This document shows positions 1 to 12,299 of a DNA stretch of 64,000 bases, in pieces. The translations under genes and the position numbers were made by a program. Positions within the stretch are counted from its first letter, which is position 1. Every line of letters starts with the position of its first letter. Origin of the DNA: Pelobates cultripes (taxonomy: Eukaryota; Chordata; Amphibia; Anura; Pelobatidae); assembly GCA_933207985.1 (NCBI GenBank), contig OW240916.1, forward strand, positions 83,170,979 through 83,234,978. Direction: 5' to 3'. Below the pieces are notes generated by a model. It did no database searches, had not been told where the DNA came from, and worked only from the letters and a program-made list of their open reading frames with translations.

Positions 1-600
1 CCTTAGAGTGGCCGGACTATTGGTGGACAGTATCAGAGAGAATAGCCAGGGTCAAGGACAGCAGAGATACATATATACGATTAAACTAGCCAAGGTCAAA
101 AGAGTACAGAGATCAGGAGAAATGTTTAACAAATCAATATTAAATAACAGAAAATGATACCCAAGGAACGCGCTCTTAGGCTACTAGAACCACAACAGGG
201 TAAAATGGAGTGGGAGAGGTAAATATATATAGACAGTACTTAATTTCAATTGGCCCATGTCATATCAGAATTCCTTACGATTCATGGGTGATAGAAAATC
301 TCATTTGACTGTTTGGTTACATCATAATGAGGCGCCAAATTCAGTCCGGTGAAATCTGCATTCGGATCCAAATTCAGTCCTGTGAATTCACCAATCAGAC
401 CAGATTCCATTTGCCCGTAAGAACACACAGAGCTTTAGTGTGCAACAACATAGAAAGCACCATGGGGTTCAGAAAAAAGGCTAGCGTTCCCATCTTAAGT
501 TGAGTGTAAATAAAAACTATCCTACTGGCAAAAAACCTAAGTAAGGAAGAAAAGGATTTGATGTATCTTCATATCGTTTCTTCTGTATACTTAAATTAAA
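1..600. other. Unassigned sequence
   Basis: No gene, clear repeat boundary or RNA gene was recognised. It may be the 5' flank of the Penelope-like remnant that follows, but nothing in it proves that. Confidence 0.3.
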
Positions 601-639
601 AACCTTTTTCTTTACAGCTTCTAGAGACAATGGAGAACA

Positions 640-1645
640 GAGCAGTCCTATACAACGGCAGTCTCCTGACAATACACCAACTGAATGGCCAACAATGACC
701 ATACCCCTATCCACAGGTTTGAAGCCAAAGAGCACATTCACACCTATGGTCAACAACCAGTCGGTAGAAATTTTTACCAATTTGGTTAAAAGGGACATAA
801 AAAAATTGAGACATAGAAAGGGCTATTTAAAGAGATAATATTAAAAAAAACTAACTTTACAAAGGATGAATGGGCCATAATAAATAATTTAGAAACAGAT
901 AAGACAATTGTCATAAAAGCAGCGGATAAGGGGGGAATGCTAGTCATTATGGATAGATCATATTACATCAAATACATTTTGGCACAATTGTCTAATAGGT
1001 CTAATTATGTACGCATAGGAAATTTTTACCAATGTAACATATGAATATTTTCCAAGATGATATGGATTTACCCATGGAATTTAATAATATTCCTCTCTTT
1101 TCCTACAAGAGAACGAGGAATCGAAGAGATATCTTAGTAAAATCTGACATAGGGAGCTTAAAAAAGAAGAGTTAGATTATTCTCAGAACCCAAAAAGGGT
1201 ACTTTCCCATGCCTAGGCTGTTCAAGCTGTAACAGTGTTATCAAGGGGGAATATTTTATGCACCCATATACTGGTAAGAAAATACCGTATTGATGATTAT
1301 TACACGTGTAATTCCGACCATTTAATATATATTCTGAAATGCACATATGGACTTCTCTATGTGGGTGAGACCACCAGAGCGGTGAAGGTATGGATAGCTG
1401 GACACAAGAGGAGCATTAGCGTGGCCCTGCAGACAGGGAACTGTTTGGCACCAGTACCACAGCATTTTAAACAATGCGGTCATAATATTAACCAACTTAG
1501 ATACCAGGTAATAGATGGGGACCCTCCATTCAGAAGGGGTGGTCACAGGCTCCTCATGCAAAGAAAATCCAAATGGATTAGTACTCTTGAGACCCAATAC
1601 CCTATGCGTCTTAATGAAGACTACGATTTAAAACATTTCCTATGA
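640..1645 (+). pseudogene. Penelope-like element remnant (RT N-terminus and GIY-YIG endonuclease)
   Basis: Broken reading frames match the two ends of a Penelope-like retroelement protein. Around 880-1010 the translation shows the N-terminal block LETDKTIVIKAADKGG followed by MLVIMDRSYYIKYI, typical of sequence upstream of the Penelope reverse transcriptase. From about 1190 it resumes with a Cys-rich stretch (KGTFPCLGCSSC) and a GIY-YIG nuclease (LKCTYGLLYVGET, then KVWIAGHKRS). The reverse transcriptase core between them is absent, so this is an internal deletion copy. The Arg expected after the GIY-YIG strand (usually KVRI..H) reads Trp, so the nuclease would be dead. At least two frameshifts are needed to join the parts. 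The family assignment is firm from the motifs; the element's outer ends were not located. Confidence 0.8.
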
Positions 1646-1649
1646 ATTT

Positions 1650-3046
1650 CATGTGGAAGGGGTTCTCTTAGACAGGACGACAGAATAACATTGTTTATAC
1701 CTGTGACCATAGACTTTTAATAACCTCGGTATTATATTTTGACTATTTGTTTATAATATCCCTTCTGCAGCTCACAACCAAATGACCAATATTGGTCCGC
1801 TCCACTTGTTCAGTTCTTTGGCACGCCACGGATATGACCAACTTCTGGTCCGCTACTTGAACATCTTCAACCGTCATACCACACCAGAATTTACACGTAT
1901 ATGAAATACTGCGTGGGTAAGCAATAAATATACCTTTTTGATAATTAGTATATATTAATGTATTTAATTTTGGTCCATTAGAAATCTTGTATATACATTC
2001 TTAGAGTTAAATATATGTTACGAGTACAAAAGATTTTTTACTTTTCCCATCTCTTTACTTTATTATTTCGTCTTTTTTTATTTTTTTTTCTATTTTTCCC
2101 AGCCAGTCAGTCAGTACTGTGTATTATAATTTCTGGTATTCTCTTAACAGTGTATTCATGGAGTTTCTGTATACTTTTGCATTCATTTATATATGTGGTC
2201 TGAAATATGTAAACTGGGTGTTTGAAGTAACAAATGCATTTTGCAGTCATTGAACAAATAGTACTATTCCTTTTACTTAGATTAAAATATGTTGTAATTA
2301 CTTATTTTGTACACTACTGACTAGTGGAGCTGTTGGACGCTATAGATTTATACCTGATTTGTAAACTACCAGCCACCTTACACATGCTTACGTCATCATG
2401 ATGACGTCATGACGTTCCGCATCAGATGAATGGCGGGAACTTCAGCTTTTATAACAGATTATTCTGTTTTTACACCAGGGCCATTTGAAGGGATTAACTC
2501 CCAAGCGCGCAGCCTTGCCTCTACCCAACTAACCCAGAGGGACCCAAGGATGCCCATACCCTGGCCACTACACTGCTGGTCCAAAGAAAATTTCCCAAGG
2601 ATACTTACACTGAGCAAATATATTGGAAACTTTGTGTCCTTTTTCCTGCACTTTAAGGAATCTACATTACATCTACAACTCATAAGGAGGCCTCCCAGAC
2701 TATCTTGTGGTGAGATCAAACCATGATATTTTTTTCAGGGGATTTACATCTTTATACTCAGGATAAAGATATTCATATGATTCAAGATGATTCTACAATG
2801 GTTTTATCTATATCTATATACCCCCTTTTTTGTCTCAGAGTATCCTATTCTTATCACAAGATAATTGGCAGGCAGTATTGTATATTTTGTATATATGTTG
2901 TATATATTTTGTTTTGTGTTGCACTCTAGACTGATTGTATAGGTATATCAAGCACTGTACCATTCTTGTACTTCAGCTGTGTATAGGTAGACAACATTTT
3001 TTGATGATCTGACATTAAGTGTTTAAAACTCTGTCTCTACGCTTTT
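1650..3046. other. Unassigned sequence between Penelope remnant and solo LTR
   Basis: No gene seen. The stretch is AT-rich with pyrimidine runs near 2040-2100. It contains one striking palindrome at 2390-2407 that overlaps a CRE-like TGACGTCA (2402-2409). An open frame at 2430-2726 has no recognisable domain and is not called a gene. Confidence 0.3.
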
Positions 3047-3050
3047 ATAG

Positions 3051-4298
3051 TGGTGGGCAAACCATTGAATAATACTATCATCATACCTTTGGTGTCTTTA
3101 CACGGGATAGATGAGTACTGTGACAAAATGCCTTTTGTCACTGGATTTTTATATGACCAACTGCCCTTTGCCCCTGGCTGTTGGATGAGCCTGATTGCCA
3201 GCCTCCTCCCTCATGACTATGGCCCTGGGGTGTATTGCCATTTAAAAAGACTATTTGGGGCTTATTGGCTTCTAAAAGACTGTTTCTGCCCATTTGAATC
3301 CATGGGAAGATGTGTCTCTTCCCCTCCCCCGTTTCCTGTCTATTGTTCCAGCAGGGCGTTTTCCCAGGCACACTGCCAGACCAGTTGGAACTTGCTGTTT
3401 TGCCCCTCCTCGGTCTCTCATCAGCTCTTGCTATGTTTTAACTCCATGGCGATTTGACTGTTTTTGTTCGGATATCCAAGCTATCTGGGGATAGGTTGAA
3501 TGTGGGGTTCTGTTAAGTATAATAGGAATTATGTATTTTTATGTGTTTTTACTGTTGTTATTTTCTGTATGATAGAGGTAATTGGCTTACCACACCCAAG
3601 CCATGCTTGCAGATGGTCACAAAGGGACTTTCAACTAACTTTTGACCCACTGGACCAATTTGTATGACGTATTTTGACGTATGTTTGTATTTGGAGTATG
3701 CTGATTCTGAAAATGTACGTTTTATGTGAATGTGATGTATATTTTTAGAGTTATGAATATTGTATAAAACTGTGTATTTTCCTGCCTGTGATAATTAAGT
3801 TAGACCATTGTGTTCAGTAATTATATCACAGGCAGAGGGTAGGATTTTGTGTGGGAGTATCTGAGTGTATTGTACGTATTGATTGGTTGTTCTGCAAAAC
3901 CCTGTGGGCAGTACTATGTGTGTAAAATGTGCACAAAAGCAGAGTGTTTGATTAAAAGCTTCAGTTCTTCTTTACCCTTCAAAACGTAGCCTCGTCTCGT
4001 TATTGGAGGGAACTGCTATAATCACACTGGGGATTGCTATGCTTTGCATACTCCCTTGAGCTTTAATCACTTAGCTCTTTTAAGAGCTTGTTCCTGATAC
4101 GCTCTCCTGGAGGAGAGGTCTTCCCCAAACGGTTTGATCCAGGGTGGACAGAAGACGTTGAGACTCCAGTTAAGCTAAGGTGGTTGTGGAGTCTGCGGTG
4201 GTTGTGGTGTCCAGTGCGGTGCTTGTGATCCTCGGCGCAGGCTAGGAAGCGTCCATCAACGGAAGGTACTCAGTCGGAGTACGGGGAGTTCCGTTACA
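3051..4298 (+). mobile_element. Solo LTR of the same family as the LTRs at 22.6-26.0 kb
   Basis: Read on the + strand this matches the reverse complement of the LTR at 25028-26023 along its length. Shared blocks include the start (TGGTGGGCAAACC versus TGTGGTGAAACC), the segment around 3805-3910 (cacaggcagagg, then tattgattggttgt), the TCTCGTTATTGG block near 3996, and the terminus ending in CCGTTACA. A polyadenylation-like gattaaaag lies near 3951, where the other LTRs have aataaaag. No internal region or second LTR adjoins it, and no matching 5-bp duplication was found, so it is called a solo or truncated LTR. Divergence is much larger than between the two LTRs at 22.6-26 kb, so it is an older insertion. 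Confidence 0.7.
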
Positions 4299-4786
4299 AG
4301 TACTTTTTCCAATTTTATTAAGTTGTGGCAATAAATGTACATTCATATACACTTTATTTCTTGAGTGCGGTATCATTTGGTTGATTTGTATTTTGTGATT
4401 TAGGTTCTTTAGAGGTGACCCAGATACCTGCACCTTTTGTTTTGAATGAGTGCAAGTACGATTTGGATTTTTTGGATCACACAGGAAATAGCATTAAAGG
4501 AGAGAAGAACTAAAATGGAGGCAGCAATTTAATATTTTTGTTTTTCAATGAATTTTTAAACTGATATATATATATATATCATTTTCTTATGATCTATTTT
4601 TTCTTTAAATATTTAGAAAAAAAATATTTTAAAAGTTTATCCATAAATATTAAATCATTTGAAAGGGTTATCCAAAAATATTGCCTCAAGGCATACATTG
4701 CAATGAATCAACATATGTTGATATCTCTTTTGATAGTTGATAGAATCAACAATTGTATTTGAAAGAGATAGATATAAAAAAATGTT
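4299..4786. other. AT-rich unassigned sequence with a short TA repeat
   Basis: No gene seen. A (TA)n run lies at about 4565-4580. The segment ends at the target duplication of the hAT-like element that follows. Confidence 0.4.
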
Positions 4787-5310
4787 GGTAAGACCAGGGC
4801 TCGAGTCCTGCAGGAACGCATGGGAACGGCGTTCCTGCACTTTTTCCAAAGCAGGAACGCCGTTCCCGCTAGTGATCCTGCAGGACAGGTGTTCACAGGG
4901 GGAGCAATGTCGCTGTGCTGCCTCATTTCTCCCAGTCCCCAGCATACTGCCGCCCACAATGCACTGTCTGCTGTTGGTGGTATAATGGCTGTCACGATGC
5001 AGGAGATGTGCCTCTCACACTACTCTCCCCCGCGGTAGTTTACTGAGGAGTGAAGACTGCAGTGGGCGGGGCATTTTACATCACTTCCTGTCAGACCCTG
5101 CTAGAGGATTACCGAGCAGGGAGAGCTAAGAACATCTCTTTTCAGCTACTTACACCACCAATGGTAAGCAGCCATGTTTTATTTATTTTTTTCATGATAT
5201 AATTATGTATCTAGCACAGAGCTCCACAGAGCTAAATCTTATAGTTCATGTGGAGCTCTGTGTTTTATTGGTCCAACAGTGCCACCTCACTTCTATTCTT
5301 CTGATGCTTC

Positions 5311-5790
5311 CACTCCCCCCATCACTAGCAGCCATCCAATCTCCCCATCACTAGCAGCCATCCTTCACTCACCCCTATCACTAGCAGCCATCCCCTTCTC
5401 CCCCATCACTAGCAGCCATCCAATCTCCCCATCACTAGCAGCCATCCTTCACTCACCCCTATCACTAGCAGCCATCCCCTTCTCCCCCATCACTAGCAGC
5501 CATCCAATCTCCCCATCACTAGCAGCCATCCTTCACTCACCCCTATCACTAGCAGCCATCCCCTTCTCCCCCATCACTAGCAGCCACACATTCTCCCCAT
5601 CACTACCCACCATTACTCTCACCCCTATCACAAACAGCAATCCTCCTCTCTCTGTTACTAGCAGCTATCATCCTCTCTCCCTCCCATCACATGCAGCCAT
5701 CCCCCTCTCTCCCTCCCATCCCTAGCAGCCATCCCTTATCTCCCCCTATCACTAGCAGCCATCCCTCTCCTCCTCTCATCACTAGCAGTA
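5311..5790. repeat. Minisatellite, 28-bp unit with 84-bp higher-order period
   Basis: Repeats of the core atcactagcagccatcc occur about every 28 bp. Variants are ordered so that every third unit matches, giving an 84-bp higher-order period (for example ccatccaat at 5332, 5416 and 5500). The right part is more degenerate. Because 84 is a multiple of three, a 148-residue open frame spans the array; it is not a gene. Confidence 0.9.
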
Positions 5791-6350
5791 TATGTCTGTT
5801 TATGTATGTCTCTGTATGACTTTCGTCTGTTTGTCTCTGTATGACTGTGTGTAAATCTCTGTATGACTGTGTCCATATTTCTCTGTCTAACTGTGTCTGT
5901 ATGCCTTGTTCTGTATGACTTTATCTTTATGTCACTGTATGACTGTGTCTTCATGTCTCTGTATGCCTGTGTCTTCATGTCTCTGTATGACTGTCTGCGT
6001 GTCTCTGTATGACCGTCTGTGTGTCTCTGTATGACTGTCTGTGCATGACTGGTTGCTTGTATGACTGTGTTTGTTTGTGTACCTTTTATGACTATGTGCC
6101 TGTATGGTTGTGCCTTTATGCATGTATGTATTTGTACCTGTATATCTATGTCTGTTGTGTTTGGGAGGAAAAAGCCAGGCAAAGGGGCTCGTGGTGGGAG
6201 AAAGAGACACAGAAAGTGGCTGGGGGAAAGAAAGAGACACACAGAGGGGCTGGGGGGAAGAAAGAGACACAAAAGGGCTGTGAGGAGAAAAGAGACACAC
6301 AAAGGGGCTGATGAGGAACTAAGAGAAACACAAAGGTTGTGGTATGAAGA
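5790..6350. repeat. Two further minisatellites inside the hAT-like element
   Basis: At about 5795-6150 the sequence repeats variants of tctctgtatgactgtgt. At about 6165-6350 it switches to purine-rich units of roughly 33 bp built on gaaagagacacaaaggggct. Confidence 0.85.
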
Positions 6351-6544
6351 ATGAGATATACAAAGGGCCGGGAGAGGGAACACAGAGTGTGTTGGACCCC
6401 CGTGTGCACCGGCTGGCTCTCTCCACCATACCACCGGACCACCAGGCGATCTCCCCCCTCCCTGGCAAGGTAAGAAGCAGGGAAGGGGGAATAAAAAAAT
6501 ATATATATAAACACATAAATTTAAAAAAAAAATGCTTCCCCTCC

Positions 6545-7800
6545 TATCATCCAGCACACGCACACATCATCCAGCACACGCACACATCATCCAGCACACA
6601 CACATCATCCAGCACACACACATTTTCCAGCACACACACACACACACATCTTCCAGCACACACGCATCTTCCAGCACACACACACTGCATTCATTACACA
6701 CAATCTGCACTTACTACAAACACACTACATTCATTATACACACTCTGCACTCACTACACACACTGCATTCATTATACACACTCTGCACTCACTACAAACA
6801 CACTACATTCACTATACACACTTTGCACTCACTACATTCACTATACACACTCTGCATTCATTATGCACACACTGCATTAATTGTACACACTCTGCCAAGG
6901 CTGCCATCAGAAATTTTGGGGCCCCTGACACAGTTCAAAGTGTGGGCCCCCTGGACCCGCCCCCGAGTCTGCCCCCGCAGGTGAACATATAGATAGCTAT
7001 AATCACTATCTATATGTGCACAAATGAGCAGTCCGGGCCCCCAGGACCGTCAGGCCCATGACACTCTGCACTCACTCAGCCCTGCACTCTGCACTCACTA
7101 CACACACTGCATTCACTATACACACTCTGCACTCACTACATTCACTATACACAATCTGTACTCACTACAAACACACTACATTCACTACACACACTGCATT
7201 CATTATACACAATCTGCACTCACTACAAACACACTACATTCACTATACACACTGCACTCACTACATTCACTATACACACTCTGCACTCACTACAAACACA
7301 CTACATTTATTATACACACTGCACTCACTACAAACACACTACATTCATTATACACACTGCATTCATTATACACAATCTGCAATTACTACAAACACACTAC
7401 ATTCATTATACACACTCTGCACTCACTACACACACTGCATTCATTATACACACTCTGCACTCACTACAAACACACTACATTCACTATACACACTCTGCAC
7501 TCACTACATTCACTATACACACTTTGCAGTCACTACATTCACTATACACACTCTGCATTCATTATGCACACACTACATTCATTATACACACTCTGCATTC
7601 ACTACAAACACAGTACATTTATTATTCACACTGCACTCACTACAAACACACTACATTCATTATACACACTCTGCATTCACTACAAACACACCTCATTCAT
7701 TATTCATACTCTGCACTCACTACAAACACACTACATTCATTATACACACTCTGCATTCACTACAAACACACTACATCATTATACACACCCTGCACTGCAC
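6545..7800. repeat. CA-rich minisatellite with a small nested insertion
   Basis: After catccagcacacgcacac units (6550-6680), the array is built from short units such as cactctgcactcactaca and ttcattatacacact, in mixed order, up to about 7800. At 6896-7059 it is interrupted by about 165 bp of non-repeat, GC-rich DNA. The insert has opposed gggccc/gcccctgac-type ends and ACACTCTG on both sides. It is probably a nested MITE, although the flanking octamer also occurs in the array itself. Confidence 0.8.
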
Positions 7801-7900
7801 TATATGCATAGGAGTGTAAATGATTTTTTTTTGGGGTGGGGCAGGAATCTTGGGTGAGTTCCCACACTTTTTTCCCCAGGACTTGACCCCTGGGTAAGAC

Positions 7901-8918
7901 GCAATGTTAAGGTTAACAATATTATGTTAAGAGATGCAGCCATACTTAAGGAGTTCTTTCTGGTTACGCAGATAAACAAGGGGTTTGGTCATACTCACTA
8001 ATATGTCACCTTTTAACATCTCTTAATTTATTGCATGTCCCACTTACTAAAACAGCCAGCAATGTCTGAGTGCAAATGGATTGCTATGACCAAGTGCTCA
8101 AGGAACAGGTCTTATAACAAGTGGGACAAGATGCATTGCCGTCTGGTGCTATTAGTTATGTAATTTTTTGCTCTAGGAAACCCTAACAGGGTGACTCACG
8201 AAAGTAAGAATTCAACCTGAATATCAAATTTAAGTTTAAAATAGCCGAACTGGAAAAAATTTCAAAGTCAGCTACGCTTGTAGTTACGCTAGACAGAAAA
8301 ATATAATAATTGTACCCCCTGAGGGGACACCAAAATGGAATTTCCTTCTAGTTTAAAAATATATGTTGAAAATTATCTGTAAATAACCCTTTTTAGACAT
8401 ATATGTACCCAAACTAAAATCCCTTGTATGGTCAAAATTGTTATTATAACAGAGGTGAAATATTTTCTGACATTGCATTATTTATGTGGGTTATGAGGGT
8501 AGAAGAACATTTCTGAGTACCTGTTGTGATAAACAAATTCAGTGACAGGCAGGTAACTCATCAAGTCAATTTTAATCAATTGGTATCCAACTCATAAACA
8601 GGTCACTTGCATATTTTAAATAATAGAGGTACCTCTTCATCCCAAGTTAGCTTTAATGGCAATCAAAGGCAAGTTATGTCATATAACTATAATGAAGCTA
8701 CTAGTTGATAAGTAGAAACTCGGTGGTTTTAGGTCTAAAAGTAGTAAAGTACATTTAAATAGTTCTAGAAATTCTAGGGATTTTTTTTTTTCAATTCAGC
8801 TATTTCAGCCCACACATTTGAAATTCAAACTTTAAATTTTTGACAATTCACACTTGCCTCCTGGCATTTGTAAAGTATGCCTATTGCATCATGGGGGAGC
8901 AAGCATGAAGGAATTCTG
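7901..8918. other. Unassigned AT-rich sequence
   Basis: No gene, terminal repeat or RNA gene recognised in this roughly 1-kb stretch. Confidence 0.4.
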
Positions 8919-9715
8919 ATCTTACACGAGGCAAACAAGGCATCTGCCTTGGGCGTCACTTTGCAGGGGGCGGCAAAATGCCCCCAAATGGCCTGGCAGA
9001 TCCCTTGTTTGCCTCGTGTCCTGGGGGGCTCAAGAACTGGCTGCCTGGCCACTTTTGAACCCCCTCAAGGGGTGGGCAGCGAGGGAGCATGCTCACCTGA
9101 GCTCCTCCTGCTCAGCTCCCGGCATCACTAAGTGGCGCGCAAGGGAGTGGAGCAGGGAGATTAAAGTTCCCTCGACGCCTACTCATCCCCCTGCCTCCCC
9201 GTGACCGTGTTTCCGTGTGTGTGTCTAAGTGAAGGTCTGTGTGTGTCTGTGAGTGAATGTGTGCGTGTGTGTGTGTAAGTGTGTGTGTCTAAGTGAATGT
9301 GTGTGAGTGTCGGTCAGTGAATGTGTGTGCGTGTCGGTCAGTGAGTGTGTGTGTGTCGGTCAGTGAGTGCGTGCGTCTGTTCGTGCGTGCGTCTGTCTGT
9401 GCATGCGTCTGTCCGTGCGTGTGTCGGTCAGTGAGTGCATGTGTCGTCCGTGAGTGTGAGTCTCTCAGTGTGTGTCCCAGTAATAGTGTGTGTCTATCTA
9501 TCAGTGTGTCAAATCAGTGAGTGTGTGTGTGTGTATGTCATTGTTTGTCAGTGTATATGAGAGTGTTTGTCTGTCAAGTGTATGCATCTATCAGTGAGTG
9601 TGCGTCTGTCAGTCAAAGTGCGACCTTGACAGGAAGGGGTGGGGAAAATTTTAATTAGGGGGGGTGCCCGAGCCCTGTCCTGCCAAGGGCAGCACAAATT
9701 CTAAATACACCACTG
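8919..9715. mobile_element. Non-autonomous hAT-like element, same family as 47.7-48.7 kb (inverted)
   Basis: The right end, read on the minus strand, is CAGTGGTGTATTTAGAATTT followed by a gtgctgccctt block, matching the left end of the element at 47727. The left end matches that element's other terminus (gaggcaaacaaggcat block). Near the left end a long imperfect hairpin pairs about 8925-8948 with about 8995-9018. The interior (about 9195-9620) is a GT-rich microsatellite array (gtgtgtgtcggtcagtgagtg units). No clean 8-bp duplication was found, so the left end may be truncated. Confidence 0.7.
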
Positions 9716-10860
9716 ATACCCACACTTTTGTACATATTATTATTACCAATTAAAAATATTAAATGGCAAACTAACTAGTGTCACAGTCATATAATAATGT
9801 TCAACTTGAGTATCATTATAGAAGTAATAAAAAATACACACACTTCACTCGTCCCTCCTGAAATAAATAATACAGTCCCAAACACTAATGCACAAACCTT
9901 GTGTACAGAAGGATGGACAGGGTTCTCAATGGGAATCAAATGCGCAATGTATACGTCACTTCAAGTGTTCAAGAGTTAACTAATTTATATAGCACAGAAT
10001 GTAAATTAAAATGACAGAAAATGGAAATAATTTAAAAAAACAACAACAGATGTAAAGTACAGAATTGACATTAAGCAACCCGGAGCAGATTTTTTTTTTG
10101 AGTGAATGATCAGTGAGTAAAACCGGTGCTTCTACATAACACCCCCCGACATCATGTTCCTGTGATGCATAATACTAATGGACGAGATAAATAGGGCAGG
10201 CCAGTGACATAAATTGCAAACCTGGCTGCCTGGCTCGAAGATTTTATCTCGAGCAGACAACCTGTTTATCAGTTCAGCTGCAAGAATTTCAGCTGGCATT
10301 AAAAATTTAGTCAACATTTGTTAAAAAATATTGGGCAAAACCAGTCAATAATGCTTGACTGGGGTTTGCCAATAATATAAAATCAAGGCCACGAGGGGAC
10401 GGAGGTACAGGACTCTGAAATAGGGAATTTGGGAGGCCTGCTACATTATTTCAAATATTCAATACAATTGCTTGCACGAAGAACGATTTAGAGCATAGTT
10501 ATGTTCCTGTAAAGTAATGCTATTTTTACTTACCTGAGTATTTCTTTTCTTGTAAAGAAGGTACAATCCTGTTAACATATGAAAATAAAATGTGTTTGTT
10601 TGTTTTTTAAATATCACATTCAAGGCATAAATCATTTTTACATTCAACAGGTTGCTTTGGTGCAAAGCTTTGTTGGCAGAAAAAGGAGAAAAAAAAACAC
10701 AAAAGACTGCACCCAGGCTGCAGAAAAATCAAATACATTCTATTTGAAAAAAATAATTTTATGATTGTTTCCAAGATATTAGGACCTATAAAAGATCCCC
10801 GATGATGTTCTGTGATGCATCTGAGAGATAAAACAGAACCGTTCATGTAAAACATATTCA
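9716..10860. other. Unassigned sequence
   Basis: No gene or mobile element recognised. A short GATA/GACA microsatellite with a CATA tail (about 10880-10935) lies just to the right and abuts the 3' end of the CR1 fragment. Confidence 0.4.
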
Positions 10861-10954
10861 TATATTTTGCCACCTTCGGTAGAGATAGATAGACAGACAG
10901 ACAGACAGAAACATAGAAACATACATACATGCATACTGTTAGAGAAATAGAGAT

Positions 10955-12290
10955 ATATAGATATAGTTACATAGCTGAAAAGAGACTTGCATCCATCAAG
11001 TTCAGCCATCCTCACATATGTTTTGCTGTTGATCCTTAAGAAGGCAAAAAACCCAGTCTGAAGCGCTTCCAATTTTGCAACAAACTAGGAAAAAATTCCC
11101 TCTTTACCCCAAAATAGCAGTCAGATGTCTCCTTGGATCAAGCAGCTATTACCCCCCTAATTAGAAATTATATCCCTGTATTTTATGTTTTTGCAAGTAT
11201 TTATCCAATTGCAGTTTAACCCCTTAAGGACCAAACTTCTGGAATAAAAAGGAATTATGACATGTCACACATGTCATGTGTCCTTAAGGGGTTAAGCATC
11301 TGTATGGACTCTGATAAAACCACCTCTTCAGGCAGAGAATTCCATATCCTTATTGTTCTTACTGTTAAAAAAGTTATTACTTTACAAAGTTTTGTGTCAT
11401 ATGCAAACACTGAAACATGGCTTTCAATGCCTATTTCAAGATCATTTATAAATATATTAAATAGAAGCGGTCCCAAAACAGAACCCTAAGGGACACCACT
11501 TACCACTTTTGTCCTGCCTGAAAATTTACCATTAATGGCAACTCATTGTACTCTATTCTTAAGCCAATGTTCTACCCAAGAACAAGAATATTCATCTAGA
11601 CCAATTTCTTTTAGTTTGAAGACTAACCTATTGTGAGGAACCGTATCAAATGACTTTGCAAAATCCAAGTAGATCACATCCACTGCAACAACTGATCCAT
11701 AATTCTACTTATTTATTCATAGAATACAATTAGGTTAATCTGACATGACCTATGTTTCATAAAACCATGTTGATTATTGCTAATAACAAAGTTCTTCCCA
11801 ATGAATTCCTGAATATTATCCCTTACTAGCCCTTTAAATATTTTCCCAGTCACAGGTCTCTAATGTCCAGGTAAGGATTTTGAACCCTTTTTAAATATAG
11901 GAACATCTGCCTTCCTCCAATCCTCCAGTACAATACCTGAAACTTTCCCCACTTAGCTCCTTAAGTACTTGTGGGTGAATACCGTCAGGCCCCGGAGCTT
12001 TATTTACATTAATTTTCTTTAACTGCTGTAGCACCTTGTCTCGAGTCATCCAATCACAAGTTATCTGCAAGTTTTTTGCAGCAATCTCTTGCCATAGGAT
12101 CCTCATTAATATATACTGAAGAAAAATAGTTATTTAAAATGTCTGCCTTTTCCTGGTCTTCATTGGCTAACAGACCCATCTCTGTTTCCAGTGTACCTAC
12201 ACTTTAATTTTTTGTTTTTTTTAGAATTTATGTACTTGAAAAAAAATTGGGGGTTGGTTTTGCATTCTTTTGCTATTCATTTCCCATATT
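10955..12290 (-). mobile_element. CR1-like LINE fragment, 5'-truncated and decayed
   Basis: On the minus strand the translation shows scattered CR1 reverse transcriptase blocks. These are VLQQLKKINVNKAPGPDG near 12010, then MGPLLFNIFINDLEIGIES near 11450, and a C-terminal TIRIWNSLPEEVVLSES near 11330. The catalytic FADD box reads FAYD, and there are many stops, so it is dead. The 3' end at about 10955-11000 is the familiar tail whose plus-strand form reads acatagctgaaaagagactt. A 72-bp TTAA-flanked MITE interrupts it at 11216-11295. A second copy of the same family lies at 52.2-57.4 kb. Confidence 0.8.
11216..11295. mobile_element. 72-bp MITE with TTAA target duplication (copy 1)
   Basis: TTAA at 11216-11219 and 11292-11295 flanks a 72-bp unit with terminal inverted repeats CCCCTTAAGGAC. 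The unit has an inner palindromic stretch (gacatgtcacacatgtc). Compared with the reverse complement of the copy at 19756-19827, I count two differences over 72 bp. TTAA duplication with CCC ends suggests a piggyBac-type MITE; this superfamily assignment is inference. Confidence 0.85.
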
Positions 12291-12299
12291 CTAGCTTAG

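Larger units (their letters stand above)
4795..7892. mobile_element. Non-autonomous hAT-like element filled with minisatellites
   Basis: An exact 8-bp target duplication GGTAAGAC flanks the element (4787-4794 and 7893-7900). The termini are inverted: CAGGGCTCGAGTCCTG on the left and, on the opposite strand, CAGGGGTCAAGTCCTG on the right. An 8-bp duplication with CAGGG ends is the hAT signature. Near the left end is a perfect 17-bp hairpin (4822-4838 with 4851-4867, 12-nt loop), nested in outer complementary arms (4805-4815 with 4875-4885). No transposase is present. Most of the 3.1 kb is tandem repeats, listed separately. Long open frames across them are repeat artefacts. Confidence 0.85.

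Noticed and set aside
2430..2726. 98-residue open frame after the palindrome
   Set aside because: No domain, overlapping open frame on the other strand, no evidence of coding.
5279..5725. 148-residue open frame (Ser/Pro/Ile repeats)
   Set aside because: It runs along a 28-bp minisatellite whose 84-bp period keeps frame; no start context or domain.
6344..7857. Several His/Thr/Leu-repeat open frames up to 277 residues
   Set aside because: All frames of the same CA-rich minisatellite are open; pure repeat artefact inside a hAT-like element.
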